A DNA stretch of 64,000 bases from Anagrus nilaparvatae (GCA_022575985.1 JAKSXM010000247.1:7091501-7155500), one strand, 5' to 3'; counted from the stretch's first letter, positions 11,641 through 25,011 are shown. Notes: generated by a model from the letters alone, not told the origin. Numbers and translations are program-made.

Positions 11641-13120
11641 TTTTCATACTGTAGACAATCAATATTTGAATATTTTCAATTTTTATATATACATCACAAC
11701 TGATATTGTAGACAATCAACATGAATATGACTATAGAATGAAATTTTCATAATTTTTTATTGTTCATAAATAGGACAGGCGATATCCATTTCACTATATG
11801 GTGAAATTTTTTTAGCTTTTTCATAAATAAAACAGCCAGCAATATAGATTGAAAATTTTGAATTTTTTTCATAATGTAGACAGCCAATATAAATTTTACT
11901 ATAGAGTGAAATTTTTATAATTTTTTATTTTTCAATTAATAGTACAGCCGATATCCATTTTACTCTATGGTGACATTTTTGGGATTTTCCATATATAAAA
12001 CAACTAACAATATAGATTGAAATTTTTGCTGTTTTTTTATATTTTAGACAATCAATATGAATTTTACTCTGAAGTGAAATATTTATTATTTTATTTTTTT
12101 TCATAAATAGGACAGAAGATATCCATTTTACTCTATAGTGAAATTTTTTGGGTTTTTTCATATATAAAACCGTCAACAATATAGATTGAAATTTTTTCAG
12201 TTTTTTCATATTGTAGACAATCAATGTGAATTTTACTATCGAGTGAAACTTTTATAATATTTTTTATAAACTTTTATAATTTTTATAATGTTTTCATAAA
12301 TAGGACAGCCGATATCCATTATACTCTTTATATGGTTAAATTTTTGAGTTTTTTCATATATAAAACAACTAACATTATAGATTGAAATTTTTGCTGTTTT
12401 TTTATATTGCAGAGAATCAATATTAATTTTACTCTAGAGTGAAATATTTATGATTTTGGTTCCTCATAGAGAACATTGTTTTAGGTGAAATTTTAATTTC
12501 TGATTTTTTGACATATACGCACGTTTTGAGACCTCAGGATTCTAAAAAACCAGTTTTTAAAAAAATTATGTATGTGTGTGTGTGAGTGTATGTATGTATG
12601 TATGTAGAACTGTCACCGGTGATATTTCACAACCTGTATGACATTAAGACCTATTTTTTTTATAACATTTTTTTCACCAAAAAATCTCCAGGTACTTTTT
12701 TTTTTTTAATTTGGATGTAATACCTCATTTTTTTCCATGCAAGTAAATTTTTGTAGTATTTTCTTACTGTAAACAGCCAATATGAACTTTACTATACAAT
12801 TAAATTTTTAAAATTTTTGTTTTTTTTATTCTTAGGACTGCCGATATCTATCTTATTTCATAATGAAATTTTTGAGTTTTTTCATATATAAATAGCCGAC
12901 ATAATAGATGGTCAATTTTTTCGTTTTTTCATATTGTAAACCGTCAATATGAATTTTACTATATAGTTAAATATTTATAATTTTTTTTTCATTCTTAATT
13001 TTTCATATATAAAACAGCCAGAAATATAGATTGAAATTTTTGTAGTTTTTTTATATTGTAAACAGCTAATATGAATTTTACTATACAGCTAAATTAATAA
13101 AATTTTTATTTTTTTCATTC
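11640..13120. repeat. Satellite A, about 165-190-bp tandem repeat
   Basis: Diverged units recur with the marker GCCGATATCCATTTTACT at about 11771, 11947, 12113, 12302 and 12838. They alternate with blocks like TTTTTTCATATATAAAACAG and AATATAGATTGAAATTTTTG. The array resumes at 16363 on the other side of the piggyBac element. A TGTG/TATG microsatellite and unrelated sequence interrupt it at 12480-12750. Confidence 0.65.
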
Positions 13121-13124
13121 TTAA

Positions 13125-16100
13125 CCCTTATGTACCCGGCTTAGTACTCGGGTACTATTTGGCCGAAAATGGTTGATTTCTCGGATTTGACTTAAAATTT
13201 TTATCTGAAATTTTTGGCCAGCTTTAAACAACCAATTTAGAAGAGATTTTTGCAAACTTCGCATTAAAAAAATTTTTTAAACACAAAAAATAAAATCGTT
13301 AAAAAAAACTACACGCCTGGCCCGGCTTAGTACCCGGGTACTACGCTGCGTTTATTTGTTTAATAAATGTCTTTTAAGTTAATATATTCTATTTTTATAG
13401 TAGGCAATTGAATTTACATGTTATTTTTGCCTTTTTAAAATATATTTTAACAATATAACCTTCAAATTTTAAGAATAAGGAGAGGAAACGTAACATAAAA
13501 AGAGCCGCGTAAAGTAAGCGCGCATGCATTTTTTCATTAAAACAAAAGAACGGCTGTAAAAATATAAACTCTGAAAATTAATAACATTTACAAATGTATT
13601 CAGCTAGCCTCCTGCCAAATTTCATGTGAATACATAATATAGTTCAGAATTTATAAGCATTTTTACAAGTATGCATGCGTATGTATTGAACTACGTATAT
13701 ATGCTTTTTTAATGTACTACGCTTGGAATGGTTAAAATTATGGGAAAATAAATGAAAAAAACTAATTTATTATAGAATTAAAACTAATTTACTATAGAAT
13801 ACTCTTATATATTTACTGGCAAAACATGCATTTTACAATAATTTGAGAATGTTAATTGCAAATAGGCCGGTCACATTCAAAACAAGATTTTCTTGTTTTC
13901 CTTTTTTTTTTAATTGGTTGTTCACTGCAAGCTACACAGTAACCTGTATGAACTTTCCTGCCTGTAGAATCTCTAACAGATTCTTCTGAATGTAAGTTAT
14001 CACCTCCTTCTTTGAGTTTTCCAAGAATACATTCAATAGCACAGCGTGTACTATGTACTCCCGTTATCCTGTGATTGGCAGCTCGACCTTCCACAATTGG
14101 CTTAGCTAATTCTTCACCTAATTTCCGAAGGAATAAACGTCTTTCTGTTACCTTCTTTTTCAGCATACTATTATTTTCATAATATACTTTGTAGGCAGCT
14201 AGGGCAGCAACATCTAGCATATTATAAAATAAGGCAAGTGGCCACCTGTTTGTTCGTCGTTGGGTAGAATATCTACCAGCCATTTGATCCATGGTATCTA
14301 CACCTACCTTTGTCTTATTATAGTGTAGTATTATCTCAGGTTTTTTTTTGTGGCTATTTTCATCGACGGCTGTATCTAGGTGCATGCTGGAGAGTAATAT
14401 AACAGATTTTTTTTCTTTATTGACATATGAACATAAAGCTATCTTCTCGTGGAACCCAAATAGAGTTGATTACAGCTCTCTATGTTTTGAAGGCTGCATA
14501 GCCTTAGGAATATAAGCTTTATTTTTTTTAAGTGTACCCACAACAGTTAAATTCCAGTCTAATAATAATTTAACAACTGGAAGAGTTGTAAAAAAATTGT
14601 CCATACTAACATTCCTTCCAGAATTTCTATAATAAGCAGAAAGCTCTTTGACAACTCTCTCGCCTTGATTTTTTTCCCTTACATTATCTTTTTTCCCCGT
14701 ATAAAGAATACCTTGAAGTGGGTACCTTGTTTCTGCATCGCAGATCCACCAGATTTTTATCCCATACTTCGCCGGTTTACTTGGAATATATTGGGTGAAA
14801 GACGTACGCCCTCGAAACGGAAACAGCTGCTCATCTATAGTTAAGTTTTCTGTTGGTCTGTAAAGTTTCTGAAGGTTTTTATTCAGCATTGCCCAAATAT
14901 CTGTGATTGGAGCACCTTTATCAGTTTTGAAACGTTCTTGCCTAGTACGTGAATTATCAAACCTAATGAATCTAGTAATACTACGAAACCTTTCACGTGA
15001 AAAAGTGGCTCTATACAGTGGATAAGAGGTTTCTTTCCACATTTCGTAGACATTATCATTACTGGAATTATTTGCCCCAGCTGTTATTAGAACCCCGATG
15101 TATGCATATAGTTCACTTGCAGTTATTTTATTCCAAATTCTTTTTTTATCAGGATGATTCTCATTGAATTTTTTATAAGCAGATTCTGCTTTATAGTTAG
15201 TAAAATTAACTACATCTGTTATAATATCAGCAGAAATAAACTTTTTAAATGTTTCTGCAACTGTAAGATTTTTTGACGAAGAATGAGGACCAGCTCTTTG
15301 ATGCAAAATATTTCGAGCTCCAGTTCTATTTTCAATTGGGGGTATTTTGCTCCAGCATGTCTTATCTTTAGCAATATATTCTGTGGCGGTTTCCTCTAAA
15401 ATAATAAAAAATAATTAAATAAGCGAATGAAAAAAGAAATTAATCTGTATATATACCTATCAAATTTTCTTCAGGCATAACAGCATTAGATGCACCCCTG
15501 CCCCTGCCCTGACCTCGACCTCGGCCTCGACCTCTGCCTCGACCTCTGCCTTTGCCTCTGATTGAGGCCTTTCTACCAGCAACAGGACTATCATCTTCAT
15601 CGGTAGAACTTTCACTATCTTCACTCTCATCACTTTCACTAACTTCACTTTCATCGCAGCTTAGAGATTCTTCTTGATCAGATACGTCATTCAAAGGTAA
15701 AAAGTTTTCACCGTCACTGTCAGAAATTACGTCACTTTCATCATTCTCAGGTCCTAAGATACCGTCCAAATATCTATCTTGTTCGACTCTATTTAGTCTA
15801 TAAGAACAAGATTAAATTTTTGAAAAATAAATTCTTACGTTAAATAAATGTTGAAAAAATTGAAAAAAATACTAAACTAATTATTAAAAAACAGAAAAAC
15901 AAATAACTTACTGTCTGAACTCTCTTCTTGATAATATATCAGAATTGTCCATTTTAATATATACGCATGCACGCTTGTAAAAATGCTTATAATTTCTGAA
16001 CTATATTATTTATTTACATGAAATTTGGAAGGAGACTAGCTGAATATATTTGTTATTGTTTTTCATTCTCATAATTTATATGTTTATTGCCGTTCTTTTG

Positions 16101-16358
16101 TTTTAATAATAAAATGCGCGCGCGACTAAATTGCGCGGCTCTTTTCATGTTACGTTTCCCCTCCTTATTCTTAAAATTTTAAGATTAAATTATTAAACTA
16201 TATTTTAGGAAGGCAAAAATAATATGTAAATTCAATTGCCTACCATAAAAATAAAATATATTAAGTTAAAAGACATCTATTAAACAAATAAACGCAGCGT
16301 AGTACCCGGGTACTAAGCCGGGTAGTAGCGTAGGGAAAGTAAGCCGGGTACATAAGGG
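13125..16358 (-). mobile_element. piggyBac DNA transposon, near complete
   Basis: The element is flanked by TTAA at 13121-13124 and 16359-16362. The ends are CCCTTATGTACCCGGC and its complement, followed by long subterminal inverted repeats of several hundred bp (about 13311-13690 against 15960-16320). These contain repeated TAGTACCCGGGTACTA palindromes. It contains a three-exon transposase on the minus strand and splits satellite A. TTAA duplications plus a DDD transposase are diagnostic of piggyBac. The single coding lesion suggests a young copy. Confidence 0.93.
13852..15952 (-). pseudogene. piggyBac transposase with one premature stop
   Basis: Three exons are predicted: 15952-15912, 15797-15457 and 15395-13852, with GTAAGT and GTATAT donors and matching phases. 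Together they make 641 codons. The N-terminus is acidic and followed by a GRGRGRGRG tract. The catalytic core has LTIDEQLFPFRGR, then SMDNFFTTLP, then GVDTMDQM, which are the three conserved aspartate motifs of the family. The C-terminus has the Cys-rich zinc-binding domain (CVACSEQP, CFECDRPIC). The only lesion seen is an in-frame TAA at 14470-14472, just before LFGFHEK; the frame is unbroken on either side. The protein would cut and paste DNA at TTAA sites. With the stop it is probably inactive unless read through. Confidence 0.9.
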
Positions 16359-16362
16359 TTAA

Positions 16363-16620
16363 GACTGCCGATAACTATCTTATTTCATTTTTTGAGTTTT
16401 TTCATATATCAAATATGAAAATGACAATATAGATTGAAATTTTTGTAGTTTTTTCATATTGTAAGCCGACAATATGAATTTTACTATACAGTTAAATTAT
16501 TAAAATTTTTGTTTTTTTCTATTATTCTTCGGACTGCCGATGTCTATATTATTTCATATTCAAAATTTTGAGTCATTTCATATATAAAACAAAAGAGCTT
16601 CGGTGCAAATTACTCCTTGG
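16363..16620. repeat. Satellite A, right-hand continuation
   Basis: Markers CTGCCGATAACTATCTTATT (16365) and CTGCCGATGTCTATATT (16531) are about 165 bp apart and match units left of the piggyBac element. Confidence 0.6.
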
Positions 16621-17040
16621 AAAAAATGCTATCTTTTTTAATTTTAGCTCACGGCACAGAGTTACAACTGTTTAAAACTAAGAAGTACAAAATTTAAAAA
16701 CTCAAAAATTGGTCATTTTCATCACTTCATATCTTAAAATGGTTTGTATTAAAATATAAAAACCAAAATGCTTTGTTTTTATTAAACGCATTTCTAAAGC
16801 CGCTTTTTTTTTGTTTTTTATTTAATGTACTCATTAAAAAGATATATTCATTAAAAAGAAATAGCAAAAAAAAAAACTTAGAGTCCGATTTATTGAGTTA
16901 TTGGTTTTATTCATTAAAATAATAGTATTGAATTTAGCAGAAACTATACTTCACTTTAATTTTTTTTTCTAAAACAATCCTGTTTTATAGAAATAATGTA
17001 ATTTTAATTGTTTTTATGCAATAATAGCATTAAATTATTA
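16621..17040. other. AT-rich spacer between satellites
   Basis: No ORF or terminal repeat was found. The transition into satellite B is gradual. Confidence 0.4.
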
Positions 17041-20000
17041 GTATTGAACTTAGCAAAATATACCCAACTTAAATGTTTTCGAATATTGTCCGGTTTTATA
17101 GAAATCTTGTAATTTCAAATATTTTTATGCAATGATAGCATTGAAATATATGTATTAAATTTAGAAAAATATAACCCGCTATCAATTTTTTCGAATAATA
17201 GTCTGTTTTTTAGAACAGTTGTAATTTCAATTGCATTGAAATATTGGTAATTAATTTAGCAGAAACTATACCTCACTTTAGTTTTATTTCGAAAAGTGTC
17301 CTTTTTTATAGAAAAGTTGTAATTTCAATCGTTTTTATGCAATAATAGTATTGATATATTATAGTATTGAATTTATCAAAATATACCCAACTTAAATGTT
17401 TTTGAATTCCGTCGTGTTTTATAGAAATGTTGTAATTTCAAATGTTTTTATGCAATGATAGCATTGAAATATTAGTATTGAATTTAACAGAAATTATACC
17501 GCTCTTTAATATATTTTTCGTTAACAACTTAAAAAGATTAACTCATATTGATGGTCCACAATTTGAAAAACATCTAAAAATTTTAATATATATTGTCGGC
17601 TGTTTTATATATGAAAGAGCTTAAGTAATTTCATTATATAAGAAAATGGATATCGCCTGTATTAAACATGAAAAAATAAAAATTTCGAAAATTTATAATT
17701 TATAGATAAAGTTAAATTGATAGTCCACAATTTAAAAAACTTCTAAAAATTTTATTATATATTGTCGGGTGTATTATAGCAGAAACTATACGCTATTCTA
17801 TATTTTTTTCGAATAGTGTCCTCTTTTAAATGAAAGTTGGAATTTCAAATATTTTTATGCAATGATTGCATTGAAAAATTTTTATTGACTTTAGCAGACA
17901 CTATACGCTATTCTATATTTTTTTCGATTAGTGTCCTTTTTTAAATAAAAGTTGGAATTTCAAATACTTTTATGCAATTATTGCATTGAAATATTTTTAT
18001 TAACTTTAGCAGAAACTATACGTCATTTTACATTTTTTTATAATAGTGTCATGCTTTATACAAATGCTGGAATTTTAAATATTTTTATGCAATGTTATCA
18101 TTGAAATATTTTTATTGATTTTGGCAGAAACTGTACACCATTCTAAATTTTTTTGAATAATGGTTTGTTATATATAAAAATTGGTATTTCAAATATTTTT
18201 ATACAATGTTAATATTGAAATATTTTTATTCACTTTGACAGAAACTATACGTCATTCTAAATTTTTTTCGATTAGTCGTCCTGTTTTATATAAAAGTTGG
18301 AATTTAAAATATTTTTATGCAATGATTGCATTGAAATATTTTTATTGACTTTAGCAGAAACTATACGCCATTCTAAATTTTTTTTGATTAGTCGTCCTGT
18401 TTTATATAAAAGTTGTAATTTCAAATATTTTTATGCAATTGAAATATTTTTATTGACTTTAGCAGAGACTATACGCCATTCTAAATTTTTTTCGATTAGT
18501 TGTCCTTTTTTAAATGAAAGTTGGAATTTCAAATATTCTTTTGCAATTATTGCATTGAAATATTTTTATTGACTTTAGCAGAAACTATACGCCATTCTAA
18601 ATTTTTTTCGATTAGTCGTCCTGTTTTATATAAAAGTTGTAATTTAAAATATTTTTATGCAATTGAAATATTTTTATTGACTTTTGCAGAGACTATACGC
18701 CATTCTAAATTTTTTTCGATTAGTTGTCCTTTTTTAAATGAAAGTTGGAATTTCAAATATTCTTTTGCAATTATTGCATTGAAATATTTTTATTGACTTT
18801 AGCAGAAACTAAACATCATTTTATATTTTTTTCTAATAGTGTCCTGTTTTATATAAAAGTTGCAACTTAAAATATTTTTTTGCAATGATAGCATTGAAAA
18901 ATTTTTATTGACTTTAGCAGAAACTATACGCGATTCTAAATTTTTTTCGATCAGGGACCTATTTTATATAAAAGTTGTAATTTAAAATGTTTTTATGCAA
19001 TGATAGCATTGGCATATTTTTATTGACTTTAGCAGAAACTATACGCCATTTATATTTTTTTGGATCAGTTTCCTGTTTTATATAAAAGTTGCAACTTGAA
19101 ATATTTTTGTGCAATGATTGCATTGGCATATTTTTATTGACATTAGCAGAAACTATACGCCATTTATATTTTTTTGGATTAGTTTCCTGTTTTATATAAA
19201 AGTTGCAACTTGAAATATTTTTGTGCAATGATTACATTGACATATTTTTATTGCCTTTAGCAGAAACTATACGCCATTTATATTTTTTTGGATTAGTTTC
19301 CTGTTTTATATAAAAGTTGCAACTTAAAATATTTTTGTGCAATGATTGTATTGAAATATTTTTATTGACTTTAGCAGAAACTATACGCCATTTAAAATTT
19401 TTTTCTAATAGTCTCCTCTTTTATATAAAATTTGTAATTCCAAATATTTTCATGCAATGATAGCATTGAAATTTTTTTATTCAGTTTAGCAGAAACTATA
19501 CGCGATTCTAAATTTTTTTCGATCAGGGACCTATTTTATATAAAATTTGTAATTTAAAATGTTTTTATGCAATGATAGCATTGGCATATTTTTATTGACT
19601 TTAGCAGAAACTATACGCCATTTATATTTTTTTGGATCAGTTTCCTGTTTTATATAAAAGTTGCAACTTGAAATATTTTTGTGCAATGATTGCATTGGCA
19701 TATTTTTATTGACATTAGCAGAAACTATACGCCATTTATATTTTTTTGGATTAGTTTCCTGTTTTATATAAAAGTTGCAACTTGAAATATTTTTGTGCAA
19801 TGATTACATTGACATATTTTTATTGCCTTTAGCAGAAACTATACGCCATTTATATTTTTTTGGATTAGTTTCCTGTTTTATATAAAAGTTGCAACTTAAA
19901 ATATTTTTGTGCAATGATTGTATTGAAATATTTTTATTGACTTTAGCAGAAACTATACGCCATTTAAAATTTTTTTCTAATAGTCTCCTCTTTTATATAA

Positions 20001-20983
20001 AATTTGTAATTCCAAATATTTTCATGCAATGATAGCATTGAAATTTTTTTATTCAGTTTAGCAGAAACTATACGCCATTCTAAAATTTTTTTTTAATAGT
20101 CATACATTTTTATGCAATGATTGCATTTAAATATTTTTGTAATTTCAAATATTTTTTGCAATGATAGCATTTAAATTTTTTTTTAATTTTAGTTGAAACT
20201 GTACATCATTTAAAATTTTTTTCTAATAGTATCCTGTTTTATTTAAAAGTTAGAATTTCAAATATTTTTATGCAATGATTGCATTGAAATATTTTTATTG
20301 ACTTTAGCAGAAATTATAAGCCACTCTAAATTTTTTTCGAATAGTCTCCTGTTTTATACAAAAGTTGTCATTTTAAATATTTTTATGCAATGAGAGCATT
20401 GAAATTTTTTTATTGACTTTAGCAGAAACTATATTTCATTTAAAATTTTTTTATAATAGTGTCTTGTTTTATATGAAAATTGTATTTTAAAATTTTTTAT
20501 CAGTTTTTTATGCAATGATAACATTGAAATTTTTTTATTGACTTTAGCAGAAACTATATGCTAATATAAATTTATGTAAATTATAAATAAATTTTTTTCT
20601 AACAGTCTTCTGTTTTATGGAAAAGTTGGAATTTCAAATATTTGTATGCAATAATTGCATTTCAAAAATTTTTATGTAATGATTGCATTAAAATATTTTT
20701 TTAATTTCATAAATTTTAATGCAAAGATTGCATTAAAATTTTTTTATTGACTTTAGCAGAAAATATATGCTAATATAAATTTATGTAAATTATAAATAAA
20801 TTTTTTTCTAACAGTCTTCTGTTTTATAAAAAAGTTGGAATTTCAAATATTTGTATGCAATATTTGCATTTCAAAAATTTTTATGTAATGATTGAATTAA
20901 AATTTTTTTTGTATTTGTCTTGTTTTATAAGAAAATTGTATTTTTTTATTGACTTTACCAGAAACTATACGCCATTATAAAAC
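17041..20983. repeat. Satellite B, about 115-bp tandem array, roughly 30 units
   Basis: Units of 107-117 bp share GCAGAAACTATACGCCATT, CTGTTTTATATAAAAGTTG and TTTTTATGCAATGAT blocks. Higher-order structure is visible: a 224-bp two-unit duplication (18297 and 18521) and a 572-bp five-unit block copied in tandem (about 18916-19487 and 19488-20059) with almost no differences. The array continues for about 60 bp after the MITE at 21657. ORFs here are repeat artefacts. Confidence 0.8.
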
Positions 20984-20988
20984 AGTCT

Positions 20989-21656
20989 CACAGTGTAGTA
21001 AAAAAAAAAAAAGTGGCCAAAAATCGGCTTTAACGCAATTTCTTATGAAAAAAAATTCTGCTGAATGGAAAATGACCGTTTTTGTATATACTAAATGATA
21101 GGCTACCGAGATCAAAATTTTTTTTTTTTTTTAATTTTTTTAGCTGCTGAATGAAAAAAAAAATCTATTTTTTACCATAAAAAGGTAAAATATTTATAGT
21201 TTTAAAATGAAAAAAAAATTTTTTTTAGGTACAGTTCTGTATTAAAATATGTACATAAATGATAAATAAACCTAAAAAAAGTGAATTAGTATAATTATAC
21301 ATGGTTGTATGCAGTATAAAGATGTGTTAGTCAACATTTGCAAGTTAGTCAAAAAATTTAAAAAAAAATGAAAAATTTGATTTTTCTATTTTTACTTATA
21401 TTTTAAACTTAAATAAAGTATTTTTTTTAAGTTTTTATATAATTGATATTTTTTATACATTATTTAAGTTTAAAATATAAGTAAAAATAGAAAAATCAAA
21501 TTTTTCATTTTTTTTTTAATTTTTTGACTAAATTGCAAATGATCTATCATTTAGTATACACAAAAACGGTCATTTTCCATTCAGCAGAATTTTTTTTTCA
21601 TAAGAAATGGCGTTGAAGCCGTTTTTTGGCCACTTTTTTTTTTTTACTACACTGTG
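20989..21656. mobile_element. Transib-like foldback MITE, CACAGTG ends, 5-bp duplication
   Basis: The ends are CACAGTG (20989-20995) and CACTGTG (21650-21656), flanked by AGTCT on both sides (20984-20988, 21657-21661). The AGTCT plus following CTCCTG matches the undisturbed satellite unit, so the duplication is real. The element is almost a full palindrome with a short loop region. CACAGTG is the heptamer of V(D)J recombination signals and of Transib ends, and Transib makes 5-bp duplications. An A-rich nonamer-like block (AAAAATCGG) starts 23 bp after the heptamer. It is non-autonomous. Confidence 0.75.
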
Positions 21657-21721
21657 AGTCTCCTGTTTTATAGAAAAGTTGGAATTTCAAATATTTTTGT
21701 GAATTTCAAATATTTTTTCAA

Positions 21722-22277
21722 ATATATCGTGACTTTTTAAAACAAATTTATTTTCAGAAAATAATGTGTAAACTGCATTTAATAAAAATTATTAATATTT
21801 ATGTGATAAATATGTACACGGATGTTTAAACTTGAGTTTTGTATTTTTTCTTTTTGCAAGTACTGCAGGATTAAAAAGTAATTACTCATAAAATTTAAAT
21901 TAGTAAAATTAAAAGGTATTAATCATTTTTGTGAATAATATTTAAAAAATAAATTTTTTAAATTTATTAAATATTTTTCGTATCATTTAAATAGTTAAAT
22001 CAATATTACTTTTTTTATCGTGTAACTACTTGGAGGATTCCTGGCCAGAGCGACGTTAAACTACATGCATTAACTGTTCTTTTTTTTCAATTCAGAAAGA
22101 AGTAAAAGGAAATTTAAAATGTTAACTTTTTCGTTACTACCTGATATATTGTTTTTCGGCTGAACACTGTGAAGATCCGTGTAAACTTTATCTTAAACAA
22201 ACAAAGCGATTTTATAATATGAGTCCGTTGCTATTTTCATAGTGTTTAAATATGAATTTCTTAATAAAAGTATGAGT
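21722..22277. other. AT-rich DNA, no gene
   Basis: Nothing beyond A/T-rich sequence is visible. Confidence 0.4.
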
Positions 22278-22281
22278 TTAA

Positions 22282-22976
22282 GGGTACATTCTCCCAGTAT
22301 TGAAATTGAAAATCGATTTTTTTTTTAAATTGATTTGTTTTCAAAAAGTATTCAAGAATATGGAAAAAAAAATTTTAATTAATCCCGCAAATAATAAAGA
22401 AATGACAGCGCCTAAAAGTGAAATTATTAGTATGCAAGAAAACAAGATCCTAAACTTTAAACGCGTTTTTGTTAAAACAAACTCTTTGAAAACGGCCCAC
22501 ACGATAACAAAAAAACTATTGGTCCGATTTCAATTTTTTTTTTTTTAATCAATTTATTATGAAAATCTATAGGTACTCCTCTAGGATAAACCTGATCGGA
22601 AGATTATTTTGGTCTGTAGGCTCCGTTTTGAGGCTAAAAATACGGTTAAATTTCGACTTTTTTCTATTCACCTTTATAAATGTTTTAATTTTCAATATTT
22701 TTCATATATCCTAGAGGAGTGCCACCAAAAACTCATGTACTTTATGGTGTTTTTTTTTTATTTTAGACGATTCTAAACCGAGTTATGATGTGGGCCAATT
22801 TCGAACTTTTTTTTTAGACACTAACTTCAGCGCCATCCAAGAATATATAAAAAAAGAACAAAAATTTTTTTTTTGTGTTCATTATGAGTGTATAAAATAG
22901 CTGTAAAAAAAAGTTTTTTAGAAAATTCATATGAAAAATTACGTTATTTTTACTCAAAACTGGGAGAACTGTACCC
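22282..22976. mobile_element. TTAA-flanked MITE (about 695 bp)
   Basis: Terminal repeats GGGTACATTCTCCCAG and CTGGGAGAACTGTACCC are flanked by TTAA at 22278-22281 and 22977-22980. No transposase is present. TTAA targets point to mobilisation by a piggyBac-type enzyme, though the termini differ from the piggyBac at 13 kb. Confidence 0.65.
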
Positions 22977-22980
22977 TTAA

Positions 22981-23660
22981 ATAATAAGATAATTTATTTA
23001 TTTCTATTCTTATAACATAAACATTAACAGAAAATTCATTTGTATTATCAGATAATTTTCCGCCGATTCTTTAGAGATAATTAATTAAATTTCTATTTTT
23101 TTTTGGCTGTTAGAATATACATTCTTCCGACAAAACCATTTTCTCTTAGCACTGACTTATAATTAGTTTCACAAACATAAAATTACAAAAACGAAAAATA
23201 AATTGATTATATAATCAGTGCTGCTAGTGATAAAATTCATTTACCAAGTTACCCGAAAGTTAATAATAAATTATCCATACTGAGACGGTACGGTAGGGGA
23301 CCTGACGTACCTTGGGTTCTTTATTGAGTATGTAATTTACCAGATTTGTTAGGTGGGGAAAATCGTAAATAAAATAGACACTTGATTTAGATTATAAAAA
23401 TAAAAATATAAAAAATAGTATTTTATTTAAACTGTTAATTTTATACATGTGTTGTGTATGTAGCATTTTAACAATAAATGTTCAATTGCACTTTGAGCAC
23501 GTAATTAAATTAAACACTTTATAATGTAAATTTGCACTGCGTGATTCAATATAAAAATAATAATAACAATAACCGGGTTCACTTTATACATAAACTGCAT
23601 AACCGGAGATTCTATACAAAATAATAATTTTATGCGCTTGGCGACTAGCTAAGCTCTTAA
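22981..23660. other. AT-rich DNA, no gene
   Basis: No ORF, RNA or repeat could be supported. A short GC-richer patch lies at 23280-23320. Confidence 0.4.
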
Positions 23661-23674
23661 TATCTTTTAAATAA

Positions 23675-24100
23675 AAAAAAATGAAAATATATTGGCGAAA
23701 ATAAACGTCCTGGGATCTCGTCTACTCGGAGCAACTCCAAGTGCTATAATTCCCTTTAATCGCTCGGGTGGCAACCAGCCCAAGGTCCAGCTTATACAAG
23801 TGCGAGAGGTTATAAAGCCGTCCTCAACGTCTACGGGTAAATACCAAGGGAGTAACTCACCTGGGTGTCGACCTGCAGATGCTGACTTCGATTTATCATA
23901 GAGTTGGCATCCAACCTCTATGTCCAGCTCGCAGTATGTATAATTGATGAAGAGAGGCAACCAACTCTTTTAATTCACTTGGAGCAACTCCAAGGAGGGA
24001 AAGCCAGGGAGCAACTCACCTGTTGAGAGATCTTTTCGGTGTGTATCACAGCCGAAGAAAGAATGAATTTTATGTGCGATCGACTCGCTTTTATAATCGA
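23675..24100 (-). promoter_or_regulatory. Putative orphan Pol II promoter / LTR-like leader
   Basis: On the minus strand a TATAAAAG box (24088-24095) is followed 31 nt later by an ATTCATTC initiator (A at 24064). Then come two strong splice donors CAG/GTGAGT (about 24022 and 23865) set in two diverged repeats that share GGAGCAACTCCAAG and GGGAGCAACTCACCTG. The composition is GC-richer than the surroundings. It may be the leader of an LTR element or an old gene start. No coding exon could be tied to it. Confidence 0.35.
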
Positions 24101-24354
24101 GCTCGCCCATTCACTTACATAAGATAGTAAGAGAGCTAAAAAGAGAAAGATAGTAACAAAGATATTTGGAGCTTGCATACGCTTTTATAGTTTCTTACTT
24201 AATTTGTACTTATGAAAACTATAATACTATTTTACTTAAAGTTTTCATATATGATAACAAAAAACAAAATTATTTAATTATTAAAGATAAAAATATAAAA
24301 AATAAAAATTTGTACTACATCGGTAATGTAGTTGTCTTTATATATGCGGTGGCG

Positions 24355-25011
24355 CGTAAAACGACAATACTGGCATTCTAATACCCGTCGGCTTGCGACA
24401 CCGTGTAATTGAATTCTACTTGTAGGGTGAGGTTGGATTAGAGGGTCTGATCATTTAAATATTAAATTCGTATCATTAATTGATAAGAGTGATCAGGTAC
24501 CTATCAGACCGTCTCAATACTTAATTCATTAAACATATTAATTTTTTTTCAAAATTTATAGACAATTGAATTATTTTTAATGCATACTTATTAATATTAT
24601 CGAGAACGTTATTTAATTAAATAAAAAAGAAATGTACATGGGTACTTTTAACAAGAACTGCATATTTTTTTATTGTTTACGGCACAATACTTATTATCTT
24701 TTTTTCTTAATTTTTTTGTATATATGTTTTTGAAGGTTCAAATACCTAAAATTTTCAATGGTACTGCTACAAAAGTAAACTCTGGGTACCTTATTTTTTC
24801 ATAAAAAGTGAACAAGATATATTTGGTAAAATATGGTATACACTTGGAGAAAACGATATGGACGGTAGCAACATTTTTTTTTGTAAAGGCGTTTTAAAAA
24901 TTTAATAGTTTTAATTTTCAGTTAGTTAAAGCTTTCATATTTAAAATTTAAAGTTTTCCACGGTTCATATAAGTAAGAAAAAATATTCAACATTGCTCTC
25001 AAGTGCTTAAG

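Noticed and set aside
17442..19800. Repeated ORFs such as FLLTLAETIRHSKF
   Set aside because: They are readings of the 115-bp satellite, repeated with its period; no start context or domain.
17041..20983. CRISPR-like array
   Set aside because: Units are contiguous diverged satellite monomers without constant repeats and unique spacers, in a eukaryotic context.
22300..22548. 82-aa ORF
   Set aside because: It lies wholly inside a TTAA MITE and ends in a T run; it has no recognisable features.
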